Origin: Corynascus novoguineensis | Taxonomy: Eukaryota; Ascomycota; Sordariomycetes; Sordariales; Chaetomiaceae | Assembly (NCBI GenBank): GCA_033296725.1 | Contig: MU857637.1 | Span: 165,683-229,682 of the forward strand | Direction of reading: 5' to 3' | Length of the DNA: 64,000 bases | Shown here: piece by piece, positions 12,654 to 23,681 of the stretch | Layout of the letters: each line of letters starts with the position of its first letter | Position numbering within the stretch: position 1 is the first letter of the stretch | Position numbers and translations under genes: made by a program | The notes under the pieces: generated by a model | What the model saw: only the letters and a program-made list of their open reading frames with translations | Told to the model about the DNA's origin: nothing | Database searches by the model: none

Positions 12654-15600
12654 TGTTGGGATTGGTTTCCTCCCCCCCCCCCTACCCTTGTGGATTTCGA
12701 TGGTCACGGATGGGGCTCTTAATGGCTCGTTGCTGGCCTGTTCGCTCCAAGTGGATGCGGCGATCCAAGCATCCCATTGCCGGCCATGGCGCGTTTCTTG
12801 TTATATGCGTGTCGGCTGTATTTTTGCCTAGGAAAGGTCACATGCTGCATCCGGCAGCCGATGGAAGGGCCTACCGGTCAGGTAGTTAGTGTGTTGGGTT
12901 GTCAATATTGGGCATAGGGAACAGTGGGCCGGTTCTTCCGTTATACTTTAACCAAGGTTGTCTCATTCAAAGCCTTGGATATGTTGCCCTCAACTGACCT
13001 GTTAGCCGGTGGCCCTTTAGCTTGACGCTTCATGGTCTCGGTGCGATAACCCTCAGTCAAGCGCCAACTCAGTCCTTGAGACTGTTGCTGCGCATTGTTA
13101 GAAATTCGAACTTTGTTTACCAATGTGCATCATGATTGATTCCCCAGTCTGCTACCGCTCTCAAGTTCCACTAAAGCATCCTGGCTTGCCTTACAGGATG
13201 CGTAACCGAACTCAACATGAAGCATTGTTGACAGATCAAGGTGCTGACTTTACAGATTCTTGACTGGAGAAATTCCAATGGCCAGGCGATAGGAAGATAC
13301 ATCATGATGTTTGCGGATGTAGGCCATACACTAAAGTACAAAGTGACATCCACAATCGAATATTCCTTAATTCACGTCACTCAGCACAATGCTTATGCCA
13401 TGAGCAAACCCCGCTTACCTGACGTTGTTTATGCCTCTGACCATACTTATACGCTCCTAGTGGGGCTTGTTCAATTGAATTTTATTACCATCAAGAATAC
13501 TTCCGTCAATATCTCTCCATGAAGTCTGGTTGTGGTTGCCGAAGATTCATGATATTGATGAAAAAAAAAAAAATCAGTGAGCTACAGGCACCTTGAAAAT
13601 ATCTATATTGCCCTGGGAATATGATCCGTTTCCAATCCAATCGACATCTATCGAGTCATGGATTGGTTCAAACCCGAATCCGACATCTTCCCGGTGCTCA
13701 TGCGACGGTAGGATTTCGTGCCGGAACCGCCTGACAAATGACATTTGCGTGTTTCAAGTAACGAGTCTAGGCCCATGGAAGCCATAAAGATGGTTCCATC
13801 AACCATACATCATGGCCGTGACAATTGTGACACACTCTTTGCAGCCTCAGCTTTTCAATTGAAAAGAAGCCACAAGTCCAACGCACAAGAGACTGAATGG
13901 ATGAGTTGAACTAAAGACGCAAAGAAAAAGCAATAATGCAAGATATTACAGATTCCAAGATAGGAAAGAAACCCACCTGAAAAAGAGCGCTGATTGGGTA
14001 CTCACCTAAAGGGCCTGGCACCAATCGGTTGCCGACCCTACCATCTACATACACAGTACATAGCCTGAGAGCCTGGACTGAAATGCAGCCTTATCCAGCC
14101 CGTACACTACAAAGGGCCACGCACGGGCATAGTATACAGATAGACTAAAATTTGTTCATTTGATCTCTGTCAAGACATTATCGATTTTTAATCGGCATCT
14201 TGCGAATTCATTTTTTTAGAGAAGTATCCTGCGTCGGGCTGATCGGGGTTTTGGTGCTGGGTACCAAGGTACCTTGATGTGATAAATGTCATCCGTACTT
14301 GTAAGGTGGGCTCTGTGCGTCCAATGCAGGTCCCAGGGACCCCACACCTGGCGCACCTGCAAGCAAGCTCTGACCGCCTCTCCCAGCGGGGGAACGGTCC
14401 ACCCCACTGTGTCTCGGTGCAATGCGTTCAGGCCTGGTTGGCTGTCACAACATCCACGACGGCCAAGCCGAGAGTCGCGCACCTAGTGTACACTATCGGT
14501 CGTTGACGCGCCACGCCCAGCCCTCCCGGGTCGGGGACATTCTCCGGCCGCGGTTAGTCGATGGGACGGCCAATCGCTCCATTGATTGGCTTCGTTGCGC
14601 GTGGGCTGTGACGGACATTTTCTTTTGAACACGACGCGGGGTTGATGAGTTGGCACAGACGAGTCCATGCAGCTGAGGTGCATGCAAGAGTCGCTTTGTG
14701 ACCATTGGGTTCTTCGAAGCGAGCGGCCAGCCGTCATCGTACTCCACGCGAGGCAATTGAAGTTTCTTCAGGCTCCGGGCGGATGGGATGGGAGCTTGAC
14801 GAGCACGAGGAAGACGCTGAAACAGAAGGGTCCGGAAGTGGCGTTCGCGAAATTTAGAGGCTGCATGTTGGTGGTCTGGTTCAGCGCCCCCCCACCCAAC
14901 CTGGAAATGCCGTGCCGGGCTCTCGTCAGAGGTCGCGCAGCACCCGGATAACTACCGGCTACTAAACGGGAATGTGCTGTGCCTGAAAGGGAATATACTT
15001 CACTCAATGCCAGTCACATTGTCAAAATCGATCGCCTAATGCTATGGTCTGCCGTCGTTCTTTGACGGATGAAGCCGAAGAGGACATCGAGGAAAGAATC
15101 GAAGTGGGGGAGGTCGAAGTAGTGGAGCTGCTGTGCGAACGCGAAACGTGCACAAAGAGCCCAAGGGAGACGATTGTGCAGGATTAGACTCTGGGGTCAG
15201 GCCTGTGGCTTGCACCCCACAAGCATCATACCAAGAGCGACTCAGCTGGTTCAAGCCTTGTCAGAAAAGCACGGGACATTGACCGTTGGAGATCAACCGC
15301 TATCCAAGCATCGTCATCTCCGTTGGAGGCAGCCGAAGGTTGTGCAAAGGTGAGAAGATCAGCATCGAAATCGAGCGACACAGCGTTGCGCTTACAGTGA
15401 CCCTTCATTTAAATGATCAAGCACTGCTGTACACCAAGAAAAGGCACCTGCCGTGCTGGTTGGTAAGGTAGGTGCTGCTCAGTGCGGAGCCAAGACACCA
15501 ACCAGGTAGGTATCTTTTTGCGGCCGATCCCAGCCAAACGGGACTTGGGCCTTTCAATTAGAGGCGGCCCAGCCAGCGCCCGCCTGGTCAGAGCAATTTC

Positions 15601-16127
15601 CTGGCGCGCGAACGGGTCGAGATCGCGAGCCCCTGAAGACTTCCACGACGCCTCGTTTACTCGTCAAAAACGCTTTCCCTTTTCATTCTTGCGTTGCCTT
15701 CTCACTTTGCGTTTTCGCACCATCTCCTCTTCAAAGCTGCCCTTTTGATTACAATCCCTTTGGTATCTACCGACCTACGAAAATACCTTGGCCCATTTCT
15801 TTGTCTCCAGTTTACCGTTTGACCACCCTCCCCCCCCCCGGGACCGGCGCCGAATCGACGCTACTGCGTGCAGCGGCCGACACCCAATCGTTCGTTAGGG
15901 AAACCCCGAGACCCAGCTCCTCAAGCTGTCGCGCCCGACCAAAATATTTCCTTGTCTCTCATTGTCGAACCGTCGCATGGCCGCGACACACTTTCCTCCC
16001 GCGCCGGCATTCTGAATCACGGCCCGCGCCGCTCTAATTCCTTACCTTCGCTCGACCTGCTTTCTCGAACATTCTCAACTTACAAAACATTCCACGCCTA
16101 TTTTCAGATTGACTGCATTACACGACG
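12654..16127. other. Large intergenic region, no supported gene
   Basis: About 3.5 kb without a credible coding exon. The part from about 13100 to 14220 looks richer in A and T than the flanking genes, and an A run lies at 13560-13573. A perfect 12-base palindrome, CAAGGTACCTTG, is at 14265-14276. From about 15650 to 16127 the sequence is C/T-rich and probably serves as promoter and leader for the MSB1-domain gene. I see no transposase or RNA gene. Confidence 0.5.
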
Positions 16128-19100
16128 ATGCCCAGCCTCTTCTCCCGCCTCAAAGGCCGGGACGGCAAACTCAAATCCAAAAAGGGCGCGCTCGACGAGC
16201 TTGCCAACCAGCAACCGCAAAAACCAAAGTGGGAGGATGCGTGGGCTCGCAAAACCGTTGAGCCTGAGGAGGTGCAGCAGCTAATTCGGTTCTCCACCGA
16301 GGAACTGAAGGCGCGAGGTATGACATCAAAATCTGGGCTCTGCTGCGGCCGCCCTGTGCATGAATATGCTCCCCAGAGGCGGCGGCGCCCTGTGCCACAA
16401 CAGCAAGCTAACGGCACCCTGCAGCTCTCGATCTCCCGTTCCTCTTGCTCCCTTTCCGGCCAACCTCCGATCCAAGCGCCGTGCGTACTTTTGTGCGACA
16501 CTTCTTCGACGGCAAAGATGGCGGTCAGGTGCTTCGCGGGGAGGCATTGGCCCAGGAACTGCGAATGACAGAACCAATGGTATGATTACGCGACAATTGC
16601 ACGTTCTCGGGCTTGTCTCAAAATACTGACACGGCTTTAGGTCATTTCAGGAGTGATCAAGTGGTGCTGGAGCCGACTTCAGGGCGGCGTGGTCGGCTGG
16701 GACTCGTACGAGCTTTTCAAGGTCGGAGAGCAGGGTATGTCACTGCTCTGGTGCACACCGAGAAATTCACCAAGCACCCAAGCTGACTCGAAGCACAGAC
16801 TCGCATATGGCTAGGGATTCCTTCAAGACGTTCATTCCGCTCAGCGTTGATAGCGAGTCCCGGACACGGATCATCTTCGACTTCTTCGACCTTCTCTCCG
16901 CGATTGCGGCCCATAGCAAGATGAACGGCTTTGGGGGCCGCAAACTCTCTCGCATGGCTGCGTGGTGGGCGTTCGAACACAATGATAACGGCAATGGGTT
17001 CGAAGGCGGGTACAAGTCGTGGCTCAGGTAAGTCGTCGTCGTTGAGGATTTCTACAGGAAGTATCCAGTCTGGCTAACCGACCTGGCAGCGCGGCCGACG
17101 CTACGAGCCATCTTTTCTTCGCGTACCTCCGCTCCCTTGCGCCGGAGCCTGTTCGCGGCGGCATCTCGCTGCTGCCCATGTCACTGCAGAAACTTCTCCA
17201 AGAGACAGAGTATCCGCCCCAGAGACCCGCGCTTATGCAGACTTCGACCAACCGAGTTGCCATGATCGTCGACACGGTGTCCCCCACACCCTTCGCCCTG
17301 CTGCGGAGGGCCAACCACTTCCAGTACCGCGATGATGACCGCGCGCTTAAAGAATGGTCAAACTACGATGATCCTATTCAGGCATTGACCGAAGAGTGCC
17401 GCAGAGTCCTAAAGGCAATAGCTGCGGCCAATCAGTCGCAGGCTGTTTCAAGCTCGAAGCATTCGACAAGCCTTCGCGACGCGTCCTGGTCCCGGTTCGA
17501 GGATATCGGTTTTGCTAGCGCCTTGGAGGAGGAAGACACGGACGACGACCCGACGAATCCAGGGCGTCGGTTGCAGGGACTACGGAACGCACCAGCTTCC
17601 GGTAACGGCGATCTCGGGCGGCCGACTACCCCATCGTGGGCTGACTTCCTCTCGTCTGGCTTTGTGGATGAGCGCGGTACACCGAATATCTTGTTGCCCC
17701 CCGACAAGGCGCTGCCTCCCATCGACACGGGGGTCGCTCGACAGCGTAGCTCCCAGTCCCACAGGCCCAGGCTAGAGTCCGAACACCAGCTTGAGCCCGG
17801 TGAGCTGGCAAGCATCGTCCGGTTCGATCTTGATGACGCCTTTTGGTGGGTGTGGATGAGCAGCTTGGCGCCCGAAGAGACGCCCGAAAGGAAGGCGGCC
17901 TTTGGTCGCTGTGCTGTGATCGAGACAATCATTCGCGCTGGCCGGTGGCTCGTCATGGAGGAGATTGTCAAGGGGGCCGCTCCCGATCCTGAGGAAGGCG
18001 CTTACATCGCCGAGAAGAAGGGCTTTTTCAGTTGGACCCGTCGTGGGAAGGGACTCAATCGGAGAAAGTCAACCGGAAAGCACACGCTGGAGAAGACGGG
18101 GGGCCAATTGAAACCCAGCTCCACCATAGGCTTCAGCAAGACCAGCATTGGCCCCGACCAGCAAGCCAAAATCCAGGCTGCCGCGCTGCAGCTACAGAAG
18201 CAGGAGCAGCAGAAGACTCAGCAACAGACCCAGGAACGGAGGGGGAGGAAAGACCCCGACTGGCTGGCTGAGAAGACCAACAGCGTCTTCACGCTCCAAC
18301 CAAGCATTCTTAACGAGGCATCTCCGGCTGTGAAATGGGCCAGCAAGTACGACAAGGAGGCGATTAGGGAGGCTTACCTTGCCGATGCAAACGCCGGCCG
18401 CGGTGTCAGCACCACTTCGCTTACCAATGGGCACACTGCGCCTGCGGCAGACGAGGAACCCCGCCCGGAACTGCCTCCCAAGGCGCCTACGTCCCCCAAG
18501 TCCGGCCCGGTCACGACGGTCAGCCCTCGCAACGAGACGCCGACCCCCGAAGCATCGAATCACGAAGAGAAGGAACCGGAGGCGCCTAAGGAGGTGCCGC
18601 CCCCTGCAGAGCGGGTGCACAGTCCTGTGCCGCCGCCGAAGGAGGCGGGAAGCTTGGAGTTGGCGAGGGAGCAGATGGTCTCTCCCGAGCCCGGCCAGGG
18701 CCCCGAAGGGCAGAAGCAAAAGAAACTTCACAAGGACATGGCCAAGCCAACCAGCGGTGGCGGCGGCTTGAAGAAGCTTTTCAGCCGCAAGAACAGGAAC
18801 TCCAAGGTTCCCGAGAACGCGGCAGAGCAGCTCAAGACGATTGCTGCTGCCGAGCAGTCTTCCCCCGCGCCCGCACCCGCGCCTGCGGCTCCAGCCACTC
18901 CTACAGCTGCTCCCGCTGCCCCAGCCGTGCCTGCTGCTGCTCCTGTTTCCCCTGCTGCTCCGGTCGTTCCGCAAAAGACCGCGCAGCGGGAGGAGACCCA
19001 AACCGCTCCGTCAAAGGAACATCCCGCTGTCCTGCAGAAGCCCCAGACTGTTCCTGCACGTGTCCCGGTCGCTTCCCAGTCGTCAGCTTCGCCGGTTTCG

Positions 19101-19699
19101 CCTCCTGCCGCCCGCGAGCCGGCAGCTGCCTCGTCTGCCGTTCCGGAGCCCGCCCCCGCACCCAAGTCGTCTACACCACAAGAAGTGTCGCCGGTGAGCC
19201 CGGAGAGTGCCGTCCCCAACAAGGAAGAGTTCTCTCGCTTTAACCAAGGCCCGCTTCTTTATCAGCCCGCCTTTGTCCCCGCTGACGATGCGGATGAAGA
19301 TGATGCAGTGCCACCTCCCATTGCCAGGCACTCCCCTCGTATCCCGTCGCCGGAACAGCAGCCCCAGGAGAAGGAAACGGCCCCTCCCCCGGCTCCCGTG
19401 TCTCGTGCCATTGATCCGCAAGACCGGTGGGCACAGATCCGCAAGAATGCCGCGGAACGAGCCGCCTACCGCCAAGCCACGCAGGCCGCTAGGGCCTCGA
19501 CGAGCTTCACCGACGACAGCAGCGAAGAGAGTAAGCCGTCATGACATTCTAGTTTTTGCGAAGGTTTTTGTGGAGTGCTAACCGTCTTGCAGCGATCGAG
19601 TCCCGTGTTGCCCGCATCAAGGCCAGGGTGGCCGAGTTGACCGGCGGCGCCGAGGGAGGGCCCGGTCCCCGGGGACCACCACCCCCCATCCGTCGCTAA
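16128..19699 (+). CDS. MSB1-domain morphogenesis protein
   Basis: Resembles fungal Msb1-type proteins, RhoGAP-fold scaffolds acting with Cdc42/Rho1 in polarised growth. Six exons: 16128-16317, 16425-16579, 16641-16734, 16799-17027, 17090-19530, 19593-19699 (1071 aa). The first ~480 residues form the conserved region, with LDLPFLLLPFRP, VRTFVRHFFDG, GVIKWCWSRLQGGVVGWDSY and a later FDLDDAFWWVWMSSL block. After that the chain is Pro-, Ser- and Glu-rich with a long Pro/Ala tract (about residues 890-940), a basic patch including KKLFSRKNRN, and a short C-terminal helix from the last exon (IESRVARIKARVAEL). It is probably cytoplasmic and cortical. Function is inferred from the family; the frame and splice sites are strong. 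Confidence 0.85.
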
Positions 19700-20817
19700 G
19701 TTGCGATGCAACCTGACAACAAGTGGCCCTCTTGTCCCATGGCGCTGGAGATCGCCACGTGAAGTGAGCAGTGGTGAAGTTGAATTAGGTGGATGAATTT
19801 GCTTCTTATCGTTTGCCTATCTATTCGGGCATTTTATTCTTCATTTTCTCTTGCCATGTGGGCAACGCAACCCCTGCCCCAGTTTCTCTTGATGGATTCG
19901 AAATTCGCAGTCGACATTCGGCACTCGTAATATACCACTTCACGATCTGTTCTTTGTCCCGCGGAGTGGTGGAAGGAATCTGCTTTTCAGACCGTCACAG
20001 TTACTTTTCTTTTTCAACGTTGGCTTTTCCTCCATGATACCACTAGAAAAAGTTGCGGACTAGCCGAACAGCACAATGCCATACCCCTCTCCTTGCTCGT
20101 TTGATCGTCTACTCTCTGGAAGCGGTTGGGTGGTGATTTGAGAAGGGGAAAGGCTCCTCGGAATATACCCTTGCTTATCCTAACCCGGCTGAAAGGCTGG
20201 GCGGTTGTGGTGCAGTCGGCCACGTCAAGAGGATGAGACGGTGATGCGGCAGGACAACTATGGCGCTTATTCTCAGCGGTTACCCCGTCGGGAGGTGCAG
20301 CAATGCCTCCTTCCACGAGTAGGGAAGTCTTGTCAAGTAGCAATTCGCAGACACTTATCTGCATCTCCGTCAAACATGGAACTGCCTTAATGTTCGAATG
20401 TTGTTACAGCCCTAATTCGTCGTCTCGTCGGTCCCTCGCAACGTCTTACACTATCAACCTGCAAACGTACAGGTACTGTACATATTAGATACCTTAACAT
20501 ACACTCCCACGCGAGCATCTAATCACCCCGTCTAGTAATGCAGTATGTCAAAGCAACGCTTTCCCGTCTCCTCCTCTTTGCTTTTCCGCGTCTGAGTCGA
20601 GATTTGCTTCTCCACAGATTTAAAAACCAATTCCCTGAACCAACTCCTGTCGACAGATTCCTTTGCCGGCCAGAAGAAAGAAAACCCGGACTAGCCTCCC
20701 CGAGTAACGAAGAACGCCAAACATGCTGCCAGACGCCGTGATGAAACAAAAAGGGGAATTTCTCTCTAAAATGCTTCACGATAAAGAGAAGAAACGAGAC
20801 AAACCCAAAAAAGAACA
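19700..20817. other. Convergent 3' intergenic region
   Basis: Lies between the ends of two convergent genes and should hold both 3' untranslated regions. No additional gene, RNA or repeat was recognised. Confidence 0.55.
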
Positions 20818-22393
20818 TCAGGGCACGTCATGCCCCGCCGAGATGGCCTTCCGCTCAGCGAGCGCCCGTTCATTCACCCCTCTAAAGACCTTCTTGCCCA
20901 CCTCGTAGCTGCTGATCATGATGGCGCAGGCCGGCGCGACCCGCAAGGTGCGCGGGACACAGCCCCGGAACAAGCCGGGGAGCCCTTCGGTGCGGAAGAT
21001 ATGCCACAGCAGGCGCGCCATGTTGCGCTCCTCAGGGGCAGTAGCAGAAGCAGCAGCCTTCTGCTGCCCAGCGCTCCCTACCGTGCCTGCTGATGACGAT
21101 GACGGCGAAGAATTCGAGTCGCGGAAGACTTGGGTCCTCGTCTTGCCCACGTCGAAGGGCATGGTGACAACGCTCGCGAAGCCACCCGAGGCGGCGCCGG
21201 CGATGAAGCTGTCGGTGAAAGTGTCGGCGTGATTCTCCCTCGCGCGACTCCGCGACCGCCTCCTGGCCCTCGCCTCACTGCCTTCCTCTCTTAGCGACCC
21301 GTCTAACCGCTGCTCCCGTCGGCCTCGGTCCCTCTCAAGATCGAGACCCAGGTCCAGGTCCAACCCACCGTCGCCCCGCGCAGCACGGGCGCGCTCCCGC
21401 GCGTCGCTCAGCCGGCCCCGGATCGTCTCATACCCCCACCAGTACATGCCCGAAAAGGGCACGTCGCGCCACAGGGTGAGCGTCAGCCCACGCCACAGCG
21501 AGCGGTAGCCGTGCACAGCGACCATGTCCTTGATGCCACCGAAGGTGCTCGCCAAGTGGCCACTGCGGCGGCCGCTGCCGCTGCCACCTCCCTGGACGGC
21601 CTGGAGGCGGGTGCGGAAGAGCTCGATGGGCGAGACGGCGGTGGCGGCCAGAATGCGGGCAAAAGAGCCAGCCACCAGCGGGGCATAGTCATCGGGCACG
21701 GTACGTGCGATAGGGCTACTGCGGCGGTTGAAGCGCAGCCACTCATAACCGGTGAAGTAGATGATGTTGGCAGGGATGGCCATGACGAGGGTGGGCGAGA
21801 GGCCGCGCCACAGGGTCGTGACGCCCTCGTTGCGGGCAATCTTGCGGAGGCCGTCGAAGGTTGACGTGAAGGTTCGTTGCTGGGTCTGTTCGACAGCGCA
21901 AGTTATCGGCGCTGGTGTTGTGGTGGTCGTTTGCGAGGCGGAGAGGGCCGCGGCGTCTGGGCGAGGCCCGACAACGCAGACATCGGAGGTGTTCGTGGTG
22001 AAGAAGACTTCGCGGCAGCAGGCGGTCACGCCGAGGTCGGACGGGCGAAATGTGGTGCCGCCCGGGGTGAGGGTGGTTGGCATGGCGAGCTTGGTGAAGT
22101 CGATAACGGGCGGTTGGGTGAGGCCTTGAGACTGCCAGCGGACGCGAACAACGTCGAGGGGGGTTGCTGGAAGGAGGGATGGTTAGTTTGCAGCGCTCCA
22201 TGAGGGATCAGTAATATGGTGACATGCCTAGTAAGCCCGTTAACAAACTCCCCGAAGTGGCTGAGAGCATCTTCTGCACCGCTGTAATCTCGACAGGTTC
22301 GCTCGAAGGGTCGGCATAGTCGGCATGGTCAGGTATTATGTCGTGGTTCTGACCAGCGCCGTGCGTCTGCGCGCTCGTTGAGAATGGAGCCAT
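20818..22393 (-). CDS. MTM1: Mitochondrial carrier, Mtm1/SLC25A39-40 type
   Basis: Inner-membrane carrier of the group that includes yeast Mtm1 and animal SLC25A39/40, linked to mitochondrial glutathione import and manganese/iron handling. Two exons on the minus strand, 22228-22393 and 20818-22166, give 504 aa. Three carrier repeats are visible, with TPLDVVRVRWQ, SPIELFRTRLQ and MPFDVGKTRTQ. As in the family, an extended loop follows the first repeat helix; it carries cysteines at about residues 105, 106, 119 and 145. A second long Arg/Glu-rich insertion lies between repeats 2 and 3. The single intron begins with GC, not GT (see findings). It converges with the MSB1-domain gene. Confidence 0.9.
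22167..22227 (-). other. Candidate GC-AG intron in MTM1
   Basis: On the minus strand the exon ends CTAG and the intron starts GCATGT, with a branch-like CTAACC and CCTTCCAG at the 3' end. Only this junction joins LLTGLL to ATPLDVVRVRW in frame. The nearby GTCACC gives the wrong phase. Confidence 0.75.
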
Positions 22394-23681
22394 TTCGGAA
22401 TCCGCGTGTCTAGGGGACTTCGTTCATGGCCCAGGCGATGCGGTGACCTTAGCAGCGCCGGTGCTGCGACGCAGGTTACTCCTGCGTACTGCGCGATTAC
22501 CCCTCAAGCGCGAACCGGTCGACGCGGGTGTGGAGCTGCTGCGCTCGAGTATTACCCTTTTGTCCCTATTGTTGAAGAAGACTGAGGGACAACGCTCGCA
22601 AAGAAAGAGAGGGGAGGTCGGCGAAGTGGTGTGCGCAGGGGAAAAAGTCGGCTCCGAAATCCGCGGGATCGGAGATGTGACAATTGAGTCCTCGGCGTCA
22701 TCGAAAGGAAGATTCTCGACCAGCCAGCGCCGAAAAAAAAAGTGGGTATTGTAGGCTATCGCCGGGTTTAGTTGTTCTTTGCAACAGCCACCAGAAAGGC
22801 TTTTGCTTGCTTAGTAAAAGGGCAAACATGTCCATCTTATCACTATCACTCCTCAGACCCACGTGCTGATAAGAGGGGTGGTCAAAGCTCCCTTGGATTC
22901 GCGAGGATCGCGTTGCTCCAAACCAATGTGACGCCATCCGCAAACTGCCGGGACCTTCCACATGGATTTACCCCTGGCCCGTGCCATGCCCCTGAAAACC
23001 CACTTTGTTCAGTTCCTCGCTTCTTTAATCCCCTGCTTGGGCGACGTAAGCCCAATTTATATCCACGCCCAAATGTTGACAAAGATGCAGCTGCAAAACA
23101 TAACCCCGGTAGTGCCTTGTAATTAATGGCGAGCCGGTTTCCGAGAGAACCAATCTGCACTCGGATGCACTTGCTGCATTCGTGAAGTAGTGTAGTTAAT
23201 ACATACATAACATACATACATAATTAGTTCAAGAGATGGTGATATCTGTACCCGTAAAGCCACACTATCAATCATCAGGATGATGATAGAAGACAGTGGA
23301 AAACAGCAGCGATCCTGTCTTTCCCTCTGTGTGATGTCCGAAGTATTGTAATGCTACAAACGCAAAAGTTACATGCTTGGTTATGCTGTCTAACTAGATT
23401 CTCGAAGATGCTGTGCCAAGAAACGATACCCCTTCGATGTATAGGGGGGAAGAGGGAGTAAGAAGAGGTAAGGACTGAACGGCAGGCCAAGGAAATCCAA
23501 AACAACGAACGTAATGTGTCCAGAGAATTGTTCTCAGTGAGAGATTGCCCGGTCAAGTTGGCCAAATAATGATGGAGATGCCCGCAGTCTGGACCAACTG
23601 TTTCCCCCAATCCGCCACACCTAATCGCCTTCTCACATCAACCCTATAGCCATAGCCGCCGCTGCCCTCAAATTCTCTGAA
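22394..23681. other. Intergenic spacer
   Basis: Holds the promoter of the minus-strand MTM1 gene and the 3' end of the next minus-strand gene. No gene was recognised. A short ACATA-type repeat (acatacataacatacatacata) lies at about 23200-23222. Confidence 0.5.

Noticed and set aside
14265..14276. Perfect palindrome CAAGGTACCTTG as an operator
   Set aside because: A single 12-base palindrome in a 3.5 kb spacer far from any start codon is not enough to claim a regulatory site.
18192..19001. 269-codon antisense frame in the MSB1-domain gene
   Set aside because: Arises from the Pro/Ala/Gln-rich sense sequence and is itself low complexity.
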